The translations under genes were made by a program, and so were the position numbers. Positions 30,057 through 36,511 of a DNA stretch of 36,715 nucleotides are shown here, piece by piece (position 1 is the stretch's first letter; the number at the start of each line of letters is the position of its first letter). The notes under the pieces were generated by a model. The model did not search any database. It was not told the DNA's origin and saw only the letters and a list, made by a program, of their open reading frames with translations. Origin of the DNA: a virus; IMG/VR virus record IMGVR_UViG_3300030099_003026, positions 1 to 36,715 of that record, one strand, 5' to 3'.

Positions 30057-31141
30057 TATTCTGTCTCCATGTAGGATTCTATAAACGCTTGCGCTTGGGG
30101 CGCGACGATGGCGTTGCCGTAACCGCGGAGGCGCACCATTCGGGCGGAAGACCCATCAACCAACGGGGCAAGGCCGGGTTCAGTTGGCCTCCATTTTTGA
30201 TCTCTGCACCAGATCCAATCTGCATTTCGCCAGTAGCCGTTAATCGGGCCGGCCCCGTGAGTGTCGCTGATGTTGCCAGTGGATTTCCGGCATTTGCCCC
30301 TCGCGGATTGTCCGGATTTTTGGATGGCCCTCCGGTTGAGGCGGTTGGACTGCTCCACCCCGTCAGCTGGACTGTTGTGCCAAGTTTCATCAGCCCTCCG
30401 CTTTTGCCTTCTTTCTTGCGTCTCTGTTTCCGTTTTTCTACTGTCTCCAATTTCTCGCAGGTTTCGCTTGCATTGCACGTTGGCCACCCCGTCAGTTGGC
30501 TCTGTGTCACCAGTGTCATTCCGAACTTCGTACCGGTTGTTTTGCTGATCCGTTGTGCGTTGCCGTTTTTGTCCATCGTGATTGCATGTGGCCCTCTGTT
30601 GCCGTCCATTGCTGTTGGGCTGTTCCACGTTGTCGGCGAACCAGTAGAGTCTTTGCCGGAGGTGCGGTGCGCCGACGCTACAAGCTGGAAAAACGACCAA
30701 CCCTGCGGCGTACTTTTCTCGCGCAAGGTCTGCTTGTAGAGCGTCGAACCAAGCCTGACCAGCTTTTTGTGCAACCTGCTCACCAAATATTGTTGGCGGT
30801 CTTTTGCTCTCTGGTAGACCGGCGATGACGCGAAACATTTCCGGCCAGAGGTGTCGCTTGTCTTTTGTTCCATCTTTTTTTCCGGCTGATGAGAATGGCT
30901 GGCATGGACAACTTCCGGTGAGGACGGGTCTATCGTCCGGCCATCCGGCTTGTCGGAGTGCGTAGCTCCAGACCCCGATGCCGGCGAAGAGGTGAATTTG
31001 TTTATATTGAACAAGGTCATTTGATCTAACATCTCTAATGTCTCTCTCGTCTACGTCACCCGGTGCGATTAGATCCTGTTTAATCAGTTCGCGTAACCAG
31101 GCACAAGTTTGTTTGTCGTTTTCGTTATAGTAGGCCGTCAT
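30056..31141 (-). CDS. dcm-like: DNA C5-cytosine methyltransferase
   Basis: The 361-aa protein carries the C5-methyltransferase motifs: I as LFAGIG (51-56), IV with the catalytic Cys in GSCPCQPFSSAG (C80), VI as GEQV (E121), VIII as GAPHLRQRLYW (157-167), and the late motifs RGYGNAIVAPQA near residue 345. It transfers a methyl from SAM to cytosine in a specific site, probably to shield phage DNA from host restriction. Between about 180 and 300 the sequence is a charged, low-complexity stretch with no hydrophobic core, unusual for the target-recognition domain. That stretch lies where the second frame (30079-31032) codes for something else. Confidence 0.9.
   Translation of the reverse strand: MTAYYNENDKQTCAWLRELIKQDLIAPGDVDERDIRDVRSNDLVQYKQIHLFAGIGVWSYALRQAGWPDDRPVLTGSCPCQPFSSAGKKDGTKDKRHLWPEMFRVIAGLPESKRPPTIFGEQVAQKAGQAWFDALQADLAREKYAAGLVVFPACSVGAPHLRQRLYWFADNVEQPNSNGRQQRATCNHDGQKRQRTTDQQNNRYEVRNDTGDTEPTDGVANVQCKRNLREIGDSRKTETETQERRQKRRADETWHNSPADGVEQSNRLNRRAIQKSGQSARGKCRKSTGNISDTHGAGPINGYWRNADWIWCRDQKWRPTEPGLAPLVDGSSARMVRLRGYGNAIVAPQAQAFIESYMETE
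30079..31032 (-). CDS. Second long gene overlapping the methyltransferase
   Basis: A 317-codon frame runs entirely inside the methyltransferase gene on the same strand, one frame over. Its product has features of a real protein. The N-terminal part contains SGSGATHSDKPDGRTIDPS and STLYKQTLREKSTPQGW, then ASAHRTSGKDST. A repeated motif (TWNSPTAMDG, LTGWPTCNAS, LTGWSSPTAS) follows, and the C-terminus ends PARLTATGEMQIGSGAEIKN, GGQLNPALPRWLMGLPPEW. From memory, these blocks belong to a phage/prophage protein family of unknown function, often next to or over C5-methyltransferase genes. No catalytic residues are obvious. I consider it real, with dual coding of about 950 bases. Confidence 0.65.
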   Translation of the reverse strand: MLDQMTLFNINKFTSSPASGSGATHSDKPDGRTIDPSSPEVVHASHSHQPEKKMEQKTSDTSGRKCFASSPVYQRAKDRQQYLVSRLHKKLVRLGSTLYKQTLREKSTPQGWSFFQLVASAHRTSGKDSTGSPTTWNSPTAMDGNRGPHAITMDKNGNAQRISKTTGTKFGMTLVTQSQLTGWPTCNASETCEKLETVEKRKQRRKKEGKSGGLMKLGTTVQLTGWSSPTASTGGPSKNPDNPRGANAGNPLATSATLTGPARLTATGEMQIGSGAEIKNGGQLNPALPRWLMGLPPEWCASAVTATPSSRPKRKRL

Positions 31142-31142
31142 A

Positions 31143-31568
31143 TTATTGGCTGTTCATAACTTTGGTTGCGTTTATACCTCTGGTAGAGCGCAATGGCTCC
31201 AACGAGGATAACCAGTGCCGGTAGACATCTCTTGACATATCGACCCATTCGGAGTGCGGACTTGTTTGATGGCATACGCTGATCTCTTCTGAGTTAAATG
31301 TTGTTAGAACGATGTAGAACGGAACGCCTAATGCCTCGGCTACATGGCGTAGTTTCTTGCCACTGAACTGATACCAGAGACGATGAGCGACCTTGTCTTT
31401 TACCTTCAGATTGATGTGCCGATGAGTGGTCAACTCAAGCAGGGCAACAGGGTAGTCTCCGCGCCATTCGATCTGGTCTACATCATGCACACCCGATACG
31501 TTCCACTGATAGCGCCATGACTTGTACGGAGCAGCTTTATCTGCCCAACCATACTTGCGCGGTTTCAT
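31143..31568 (-). CDS. Possible PD-(D/E)XK nuclease-fold protein
   Basis: The 141-aa protein starts at ATG 31568 with GGTGAG just upstream. It has DVDQIEWRGDYPVALLELTT (28-48) followed by a helix with the turn RHVAEALGVPFYIVLTTFN. An Asp, a beta strand with ELT and a late Gln-containing strand are typical of restriction-endonuclease-like folds. Related phage proteins with a D..D.IE..PVA..E pattern come to mind. Next to the methyltransferase a restriction-like or modification-linked role is thinkable, but catalytic Lys is not clearly placed. The stop lies just before the methyltransferase start. Confidence 0.45.
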   Translation of the reverse strand: MKPRKYGWADKAAPYKSWRYQWNVSGVHDVDQIEWRGDYPVALLELTTHRHINLKVKDKVAHRLWYQFSGKKLRHVAEALGVPFYIVLTTFNSEEISVCHQTSPHSEWVDMSRDVYRHWLSSLEPLRSTRGINATKVMNSQ

Positions 31569-32302
31569 AGCTCACCCGTTAGATCAGTCGCCCCTGCACG
31601 GACAACAATTCGTTTGCGGTTATGACCATCTCGTCCGTCTGCCACCCAGACCACAGTTTCGTTTCGTGGCTGTAACTGAGGCCCACTTCTTTCAGCCGTC
31701 GATAGACCGGAGTCGATAGCTCCAGTGGTTCCGGCCCTTTGGTCTGATATCGCACTGCCGGTTGCGGTCTGTTTTCCATCAGCCACTGGTGCTGTATCGT
31801 CTGGCGTTTCAGCCACGTCACCTCTTCTTCGATCAGTTCGATAATCGCTTTCATCAGCAAAGGTGAACTCAGCGTCGCCCCATCCAGCAATTCGGAAAGT
31901 ATTTCTAATGCGAGCCTGATAGTCTCGTTGTGTACGTTTTGCGCTGGCGGTATCGTGCGCGATTTTTCTTGGATCATTTTTTGTAAAGTAAGTTGAGCGT
32001 GTTGCGTGAGCGTTAATACGGGCCTGGGTGTTTCGGTGTCTGGTTCGAGCATTTTCGATCATCTGTTTAAGGGCTTTGCCGGTGAGATTTAAGGTGTGAC
32101 CTTCAAGCGAAAAAACGGTAAACACGCCCGGTTTACGTGGCGGTAATTCTGCGGTGAGTGCGCGTTTGTTTTGCTCAAGCGCAGCCCATGTATAGCCGTA
32201 TTCCAGGTCTTTACCTATTGCCATTTTTGCACCGCTGGATAGCGGAAACTTTTTGAGAACGTGTCTGGCTCGTTCCAGTGTTGTTGCTGTATACTCTTCC
32301 AT
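31565..32302 (-). CDS. Unknown protein, second half overlapped by another frame
   Basis: The ATG at 32302 (MEEYTATTLERARH) is preceded by GGAGG with 5-base spacing. The first 83 residues look like real protein (LERARHVLKKFPLSSGAKMA, then LTAELPPRKPGVFTVFSLEG). From about residue 84 on the sequence turns into Arg/Thr/Asp-rich low-complexity stretches, while another frame (31579-32052) reads as a sound protein. Either the reading frame shifts near 32050 or two genes overlap. The stop overlaps the next gene start by ATGA. Function unknown. Confidence 0.45.
   Translation of the reverse strand: MEEYTATTLERARHVLKKFPLSSGAKMAIGKDLEYGYTWAALEQNKRALTAELPPRKPGVFTVFSLEGHTLNLTGKALKQMIENARTRHRNTQARINAHATRSTYFTKNDPRKIAHDTASAKRTQRDYQARIRNTFRIAGWGDAEFTFADESDYRTDRRRGDVAETPDDTAPVADGKQTATGSAISDQRAGTTGAIDSGLSTAERSGPQLQPRNETVVWVADGRDGHNRKRIVVRAGATDLTGEL
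31579..32052 (-). CDS. 157-aa protein in the overlapping frame
   Basis: This frame lies within 31565-32302, one frame over. It begins MLEPDTETPRPVLTLTQHAQ and holds amphipathic helices (NETIRLALEILSELLDGATL, then PLLMKAIIELIEEEVTWLKR) and a mixed C-terminal domain with a PVYRRLKEVGLSYSHETKLW block. Composition and hydrophobic periodicity are those of a folded protein, in contrast to the other frame over the same bases. It has no clear ribosome site, so it may be reached by a +1 frameshift from the 32302 gene. Function unknown; a replication or recombination helper is a guess from context. Confidence 0.5.
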   Translation of the reverse strand: MLEPDTETPRPVLTLTQHAQLTLQKMIQEKSRTIPPAQNVHNETIRLALEILSELLDGATLSSPLLMKAIIELIEEEVTWLKRQTIQHQWLMENRPQPAVRYQTKGPEPLELSTPVYRRLKEVGLSYSHETKLWSGWQTDEMVITANELLSVQGRLI

Positions 32303-32327
32303 TACTACCTCCATTTTTGTATTAGAC

Positions 32328-32362
32328 GGGGTAGGCCAGAGGGGTTAGTTCCGGCCCACCCC
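32328..32362. promoter_or_regulatory. GC-rich hairpin between early genes
   Basis: GGGGTAGGCC (32328-32337) pairs with GGCCCACCCC (32353-32362) with one mismatch and a 15-base loop, in the gap between the 32302 start and the 32367 stop. It has no T run, so an attenuating or message-processing role is more likely than termination. Confidence 0.35.
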
Positions 32363-32366
32363 TAAG

Positions 32367-32639
32367 TCACTGAGCGCAGCCGGACGACCCGGCCCCCATA
32401 CGCTCCACGCGCCCCATTGGTGTGATGCGTGTTCGTGACTCTTCCAAATTTTCTATCCACCATTCAATGATTTGTATCACGTTTGTTTCTTCCGATAACA
32501 AAACCGGATCACCGTATCGCATTACGATGGCACAAGGTTGCCGGTCGGGTTCCGCAGACGGCACAACGTCCACGATTTGATCTGCGTAGACATTGAGTAG
32601 GTAGCCGTCTGTTTTCTCGACCAACAACTGGTTGCTCAT
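32367..32639 (-). CDS. Unknown 90-aa protein
   Basis: The 90-aa frame ends before the hairpin and starts at ATG 32639 (MSNQLLVEKTDGYL), overlapping the RusA-like stop by ATGA. The first half is beta-rich (TDGYLLNVYADQIVDVV, then CAIVMRYGDPVLL), followed by a helix (NVIQIIEWWIENLEESRT) and a flexible Gly/Arg tail. It looks like a small folded protein. No family is recognised. Its neighbours are recombination-type genes. Confidence 0.6.
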   Translation of the reverse strand: MSNQLLVEKTDGYLLNVYADQIVDVVPSAEPDRQPCAIVMRYGDPVLLSEETNVIQIIEWWIENLEESRTRITPMGRVERMGAGSSGCAQ

Positions 32640-33019
32640 AAGCCATCCGGCTCCGGCATTAACTCGACTTCGATTCGTGGGTCGTTTTTGTCCACGTCAA
32701 ACCGATCCACAAAACCGATGATCCATTTTTGCGAGTCATCGGGTAAAACTTGTGCTTCGACCAATCCGTCCAAAATGTATTTTGCTGCTATGCGAATACC
32801 GTCCGGATCAGCACGTCTGTTTTTTGAGTAATATTCTGAGCGAACCCACACGGGTTGCGTGATTGGTGTGAGCTTTTGTGCCAACGCCTCAACGCGCACC
32901 ATCTGAGTCCAACGCTTTTTCTCTTTGGAGTAGTGCGACCAGTGCCGTTTGGTTGCAGCTATCACCGTGTTGAGATTGGGCATGGCTCCTCTGATAACGA
33001 GCTTAGAATGGTAGGTCAT
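32636..33019 (-). CDS. rusA-like: RusA-like Holliday junction resolvase
   Basis: This 127-aa protein fits RusA. It has an early strand (LVIRGAMPNLNTVI), then HWSHYSKEKKRW, and the acidic catalytic region RRADPDGIRIAAKYILDGLV followed by LPDDSQKWI and a late RFDVDKNDPRIEVEL strand. The Asp residues of DPDG, LPDDS and VDKNDPR are in the places of the metal ligands. RusA cuts four-way junctions at the end of phage recombination or replication. I start at ATG 33019 because an alternative at 32983 would remove the first strand. It overlaps both neighbours. Confidence 0.75.
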   Translation of the reverse strand: MTYHSKLVIRGAMPNLNTVIAATKRHWSHYSKEKKRWTQMVRVEALAQKLTPITQPVWVRSEYYSKNRRADPDGIRIAAKYILDGLVEAQVLPDDSQKWIIGFVDRFDVDKNDPRIEVELMPEPDGL

Positions 33020-33470
33020 CCGGATCGCCGATCAGATAATTCACATCGAAACTTTTGCAGCATTGGATAAACATGGACGTAGCCATTGGGCCAACCAGTT
33101 CCGATGTAGGCTCCAAGTTGTTTGCCTTACAGTTATTGATTGCACTGCTGATACAACGGCGCATCATCATCACAATGCCTTCAAATTTCCATTCGGCATG
33201 TTCTTCAGTGTTTGGTTCCGGTCGATGCCGTGCAATCATTTCTACCGCAAACGCTACGCTACCGTCTGTTCGCTTACTGGCCGTGACCTGGATCGTATCG
33301 CCTTGAGCAATCGACATCGGTTGTAGCTCTTTTAAGATTGCAGAATGGGCATCCGTTTTGAACTTGGCTTGGGTTGTTCCGGCTTGGACCGTGTATGGCC
33401 AAACAGCGCAGTCGATGATGGTTAGAGCAGTAGGCGTGTCAGGCCGAAAGCCAACGTCAGGTAGGCTCAT
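33003..33470 (-). CDS. Unknown 155-aa protein next to SSB-like gene
   Basis: The ATG at 33470 follows GGGGGTG, a good ribosome site. The protein is mixed, with a strand-rich first half (TALTIIDCAVWPYTVQAGTT, then GDTIQVTASKRTDGSVAFAV) and a helical, Cys-containing second half (EGIVMMMRRCISSAINNC, IQCCKSFDVNYLI). The start overlaps the stop of the SSB-like gene by ATGA, so the two are coupled. A role in recombination or replication is suggested by context only. Confidence 0.55.
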   Translation of the reverse strand: MSLPDVGFRPDTPTALTIIDCAVWPYTVQAGTTQAKFKTDAHSAILKELQPMSIAQGDTIQVTASKRTDGSVAFAVEMIARHRPEPNTEEHAEWKFEGIVMMMRRCISSAINNCKANNLEPTSELVGPMATSMFIQCCKSFDVNYLIGDPDDLPF

Positions 33471-33964
33471 AGATCACCCCCTAACAGGTCAGCTTGTGGT
33501 TGGGGTGTATTAGTTGGTTTGAGTTGTTCGGTTGCCTGTTGAGCAGCCTGTTGGGTCTGTTCAGAAGCGAGAAAACTATCTACGGTTGTATTGGGTGCAG
33601 CAGTGCAGGTAACCGTCCAAACCGGCGCCCATTTCTGTGTGCCGTCTCTACCAGTGAACTCCTCACGGTCGCATTGAATATGAATCGTAGAGCCACGATG
33701 TCCACCGGCATTCTGGATCGCCTCATGCTGGCGCGGATTACAAAACATGGTGTGGGTTACGCCCTGATGGTCTACGTTGTAAATAAAGTAAGGCCCGTAT
33801 TTACCATCCTTTTCCAATGGTGTATCGTAGTTGAGGATCAGGTCGTGCGACGTGCCGTCAGGCAGTAGGGTAGTGGGGTCACCACGATTGTCTTTGCCCT
33901 GAGTTACTTCAACAACCTTACTGTCAAAAATTAATTTGGGCGGAAAGGTTCGCATCTCTGTCAT
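33467..33964 (-). CDS. Putative single-stranded DNA-binding protein
   Basis: This 165-aa protein starts at ATG 33964, with GGAGG 8 bases upstream. Residues about 12-122 look like an OB-fold (KLIFDSKVVEVTQGKDN, PLEKDGKYGPYFIYNVDHQG, IHIQCDREEFTGRDGTQKWA). A Gln-rich linker follows (TQQAAQQATEQL), and an acidic tip ends in DLLGGDL. An OB core, a Gln/Pro linker and a short acidic end are the layout of SSB proteins, whose tip recruits partners. The canonical SSB tip ends in DIPF, which is absent. A RusA-like gene nearby supports a recombination setting. Confidence 0.5.
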   Translation of the reverse strand: MTEMRTFPPKLIFDSKVVEVTQGKDNRGDPTTLLPDGTSHDLILNYDTPLEKDGKYGPYFIYNVDHQGVTHTMFCNPRQHEAIQNAGGHRGSTIHIQCDREEFTGRDGTQKWAPVWTVTCTAAPNTTVDSFLASEQTQQAAQQATEQLKPTNTPQPQADLLGGDL

Positions 33965-34098
33965 TTCAGCACCTCCATAATGAAAGGCACAAACAAAAAC
34001 GCGAAGACATACAACGATGTGAGGGTGAGGGCAACTGTGTAGCCGTGCAGTTTAAGCCATTTGACTATTGCACAGCCGTTCAGCATATTTGACAACAT
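33961..34098 (-). CDS. 45-aa single-span membrane peptide
   Basis: The frame starts at ATG 34098 after AGGAAAG and ends by overlapping the SSB-like start (ATGA). The peptide begins MLSNMLNGCA and has one hydrophobic span from about 19 to 40 (GYTVALTLTSLYVFAFLFVP). It is the first gene of the early block. Small membrane peptides at this place could be superinfection or lysis regulators, but nothing in the sequence says which. Confidence 0.5.
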   Translation of the reverse strand: MLSNMLNGCAIVKWLKLHGYTVALTLTSLYVFAFLFVPFIMEVLK

Positions 34099-34138
34099 AC
34101 TTTCCTACTTTCTTTAGCGAGTGAGGTGGATTGTAATC

Positions 34139-34177
34139 GGCTCACACGGTGTTACAGCACCGCGTGGGCTTTTTTTA
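34139..34177 (+). terminator. Plus-strand terminator in the early block
   Basis: GGCTCACACGGTG (34139-34151) folds back on CACCGCGTGGGCT (34158-34170) with a wobble and one mismatch, and a run of eight T follows (34170-34177). It faces the plus strand, where no gene is known, so it would stop antisense transcription entering the repressor gene. Confidence 0.5.
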
Positions 34178-34179
34178 TG

Positions 34180-34848
34180 TTAGCTCATTATCGTGTCTAT
34201 ATATTTTAGTGTCCGGGTTTTAATTTTTACTGGCGCTCCGTCGCAAATCTCACGCACCGAATGCAACATGCACCAGCTATCAATAATTGCTGTAGTCCGT
34301 ATGTGCGCTGATGCGTTCAGGCCGACGGCAACCGGATCGCCGGCGTGATTGTCTACAATGTCCACAAACACGTTAACTTGGTCTGCACTAAGCCATGCGC
34401 TTTTCACCAGCAAAACCATTTTTTTTGATTTTAAGTTTTTATTGGATTCCAGTTCTTCTGCAAGGGTACAACCTACGCGATTAGGACTGCCCAGTGGCTG
34501 GTCGCCATAGATCAGCTTGTAATCGTCGGCAAAATATTTATTGATTGTTTTGATTGTTTCCGGGCCATCGTACAAATTGCTATAAATGTCAAAAATCGCC
34601 GTGTCTATTTTTTTGACACTTGTCAATGATTTCCGATCAAGGCCAGCCTCTATCAGCGTTGCCGGAGGCACACCAAACCCACTGGCGAGTTGTTGCAGCG
34701 TATGCAGTGTGGGTGAGACTTCGCCGTTCATAATTCGCTGTATGGACGCTTTCGATACGTTGGATTTTGTTGCAAGTGTGGCCTGAGACATTGACGTTCG
34801 GGCCAGTAATATCGGTATGTTTTTCTGCACTGCTTTACTCACGTCCAT
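34180..34848 (-). CDS. Phage repressor-type HTH protein
   Basis: The 222-aa protein starts at ATG 34848 (MDVSKAVQKN) after AGGAG; a TTG six bases earlier is less well spaced. The N-terminal domain (about 5-60) is a Cro/CI-type helix-turn-helix (QATLATKSNVSKASIQRIMN, then TLHTLQQLASGFGVPPATLI). The C-terminal part (about 80-222) lacks the Ser/Lys peptidase signature of SOS-cleaved repressors. It contains a FADDYKLIYGDQPLG block and a KKMVLLVKSAWLS strand, and may sense a ligand. Its promoter carries a likely operator, so it is probably self-regulated. Confidence 0.75.
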   Translation of the reverse strand: MDVSKAVQKNIPILLARTSMSQATLATKSNVSKASIQRIMNGEVSPTLHTLQQLASGFGVPPATLIEAGLDRKSLTSVKKIDTAIFDIYSNLYDGPETIKTINKYFADDYKLIYGDQPLGSPNRVGCTLAEELESNKNLKSKKMVLLVKSAWLSADQVNVFVDIVDNHAGDPVAVGLNASAHIRTTAIIDSWCMLHSVREICDGAPVKIKTRTLKYIDTIMS

Positions 34849-34874
34849 AATCAAATTCTCCTGTGGGGGTGAGT

Positions 34875-34903
34875 ATTATAGCAATGCACAAAAGATAGTG
34901 CAA
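34875..34903 (-). promoter_or_regulatory. Repressor promoter with overlapping operator
   Basis: On the minus strand TTGCAC (34898-34903) and a perfect TATAAT (34875-34880) are 17 bases apart. An inverted repeat TGCAC-N8-GTGCA (34885-34902) fills the gap and overlaps the -35, which would allow self-repression. A second repeat, TTTTGC at 34932-34937 against GCAAAA at 34952-34957, lies upstream and may be another operator. Confidence 0.65.
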
Positions 34904-35019
34904 ATCTCAAACAAACCCATTTATGTGTTCATTTTGCTAATCAAAAACAGTGCAAAATATGACGACTATGTAATTAAAACGCTATTTATATAGGGGTATT
35001 GTTATTCAAGGGTGAACAA

Positions 35020-35115
35020 ATGACCAACTTAACAGGTGCGAAAATGAACCCATATTGTTGTTTGTTGGTTGCAAAAAAGTTTGATAAAATTAATTGCCAG
35101 TTGGCAATCGTATAG
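35020..35115 (+). CDS. Possible 31-aa leader or Cro-like peptide
   Basis: ATG 35020 has AGGGTG upstream, and the frame ends at TAG 35115. The peptide begins MTNLTGAKMNPYCCLLVAKK. It is the only plus-strand candidate in the immunity region; a Cro gene would be expected near here, but this is too short for a helix-turn-helix. The palindrome at 35093-35108 lies over its end. It may be a leader peptide or chance. Confidence 0.2.
   Translation: MTNLTGAKMNPYCCLLVAKKFDKINCQLAIV
35093..35108. promoter_or_regulatory. Perfect palindrome ATTGCCA-GT-TGGCAAT, possible operator
   Basis: Seven-base arms flank a two-base centre in the gap between the repressor and the second recombinase operon. The site has the size of an HTH-dimer operator and differs from the GTGCA type at the repressor promoter, so the XRE protein encoded at 35213-35428 is a candidate binder. 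Confidence 0.35.
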
Positions 35116-35147
35116 CAATGTAATGACAATGTAGCTATATGATATAC

Positions 35148-35188
35148 AAAAAAACAGCCGCCAACCGGTCTATCCGATTAGCGACTGC
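35148..35188 (-). terminator. Terminator after the second recombinase operon
   Basis: On the minus strand CAGTCGCTAA pairs with TTGGCGGCTG (35178-35187 and 35155-35164, two wobbles), and seven T follow. It lies about 25 bases beyond the stop of the XRE gene and ends the operon entering from the right edge. Confidence 0.75.
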
Positions 35189-35212
35189 TATCATATTACC
35201 ATAACCAAAAGG

Positions 35213-35428
35213 TTACGACGAATACAATTTAAGCCAATCTGCTCCAGGTTTCAATGTTGCAATTAATTCAACAAAGCGTATGATGGTTTCAGACGGCTCT
35301 GCCTTGTTGCGTTCCCACCGGTTTTGCGCGATGGCCGTGACTCCAATCATACCGGCAAACGTGCGCTGGCTCAGACCTAAACTCTCACGCACTTCTTTGA
35401 TGCGCTCTCCGGGCGTTTGCTCACTCAT
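35213..35428 (-). CDS. XRE-family HTH regulator, 71 aa
   Basis: I place the start at ATG 35428 (MSEQTPGERIKEV), with GGAG 7 bases upstream; the longer frame to 35557 overlaps the recombinase fully. The protein is one HTH_3 domain (ERIKEVRESLGLSQRTFAGM, then IAQNRWERNKAEPS) with a short C-terminal helix. It likely binds DNA as a dimer. The start overlaps the recombinase stop (ATGAGTGA), so the two are coupled. It may regulate its own operon or the GTGCA-type operators; the sequence does not say. Confidence 0.7.
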   Translation of the reverse strand: MSEQTPGERIKEVRESLGLSQRTFAGMIGVTAIAQNRWERNKAEPSETIIRFVELIATLKPGADWLKLYSS

Positions 35429-36341
35429 TGCCCACTCCAATCGATATGTAATCGGTTGCGTTATCCGATAGGGCATCGCGTTCCGTGTAATAGCGCATGG
35501 TCGTTTTGATATCCTTATGCCTAAGATGCGATTGAACCTGTTGGGGTTTCGCTCCACCTTCCATAGCCAAGGTAGCGCATGTATGGCGTAACTGGTGCGT
35601 GGTAATCTTTAATCCAATCATCTCGCCGTATCGCACCACTACATCGCGCACGGCCTTACTGCTGATCTGATCGCCGTATCTGCTCTTGTGATGCAATGAT
35701 ACAAATACGTAATCAAACTCGCCGTTGTATGCGTCCGACAACGCGGTGAGTGCCTCGACAACAATAGGGGCCAGCTTTACATGCTGATCGGTTCCGGCCT
35801 TTGTGTCACGCAGTATAACAATTGTATGACCGCCTTCGACAATCAGGTCAGACCATTGCATGCTGCAAGCCTCGTTGCGCCGTAGACCGGCATACAATAG
35901 AACCTTGAGCAATGCTACGTCGCGCAATGCAATCAAGCGGTTGTCGTGCTTGCTTGCAAGGCTAATCATTTCGGCTATATGTTCAGGTGCAATCGCTTTG
36001 CCTACTGAGGTATCGGCCATCCGCAATCGTTTGACCAAGGCACTGTCTGCCGGGTTACGTGCAATCAAACCCAACGCTACGCATCGCTTAAAAAACGCAA
36101 ACAGGCTGGTGAGATACCGGTTCACCGTCGTCGGCTTTTTACCTTCCGCGACCAGGTCGTTCCGGTATTGCTCAACATCTTCAAAACCTATCGATGTCAC
36201 CTGGTTAATCGTAATCAAATCCGTGCCGAAGAACGCCCGTAGATCGGCGCTGTAGGCTATACGGGTATGGGTTGTGGTTTGTGACTCCAGGAACGGCGCA
36301 AGCAAATCTGCTGACGGATGGGGCAATGATAATACAGTCAT
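35421..36341 (-). CDS. Second tyrosine recombinase, XerC/D-like
   Basis: The 306-aa protein starts at ATG 36341, overlapping the previous stop by ATGA; a frame to 36389 is less likely. It lacks the arm-binding domain of the first integrase. The N-terminus (about 10-110) is a SAM-like core-binding domain (HTRIAYSADLRAFFG), and the catalytic domain has Arg in YAGLRRNEAC, the box HQLRHTCATLA and the final LRHKDIKTTMRYYTE with the Tyr. This resembles Xer-type enzymes. It may resolve dimers or act at another site rather than at the tRNA-Asn attP. The operon ends with an XRE gene and a terminator. Confidence 0.9.
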   Translation of the reverse strand: MTVLSLPHPSADLLAPFLESQTTTHTRIAYSADLRAFFGTDLITINQVTSIGFEDVEQYRNDLVAEGKKPTTVNRYLTSLFAFFKRCVALGLIARNPADSALVKRLRMADTSVGKAIAPEHIAEMISLASKHDNRLIALRDVALLKVLLYAGLRRNEACSMQWSDLIVEGGHTIVILRDTKAGTDQHVKLAPIVVEALTALSDAYNGEFDYVFVSLHHKSRYGDQISSKAVRDVVVRYGEMIGLKITTHQLRHTCATLAMEGGAKPQQVQSHLRHKDIKTTMRYYTERDALSDNATDYISIGVGNE

Positions 36342-36511
36342 CGGTTTGCCTCGCTTTCCAGATCCGTTTTGAGATCGCGTATCAGCCAATCAAACCCGGT
36401 ATTAAACTCTTCGTTAGCAGCCATGCGTTCGCGCTCTGTTTCGTTGGTAATCGATTCGGTGCGAAAGTGAGCCAATCGTTCCAGCCATTCCAGTATTTCC
36501 TGTTTAGTCAT
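36338..36511 (-). CDS. Unknown 57-aa charged helical protein
   Basis: The frame starts at ATG 36511 and overlaps both neighbours (start within the previous stop region, stop within the recombinase start). The protein begins MTKQEILEWLERLAHFRTES and is helical and charged throughout, with an EEFNTGFDWLIRDLKTD middle. Small helical proteins of this kind often accompany recombinases as accessory factors, but no family is recognised. The tight overlap suggests fixed co-production with the recombinase. Confidence 0.6.
   Translation of the reverse strand: MTKQEILEWLERLAHFRTESITNETERERMAANEEFNTGFDWLIRDLKTDLESEANR

Noticed and set aside
30017-30739. 240-codon plus-strand frame opposite the methyltransferase
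   Set aside because: It has no ribosome site and a low-quality composition. It is explained as the shadow of two real minus-strand frames.
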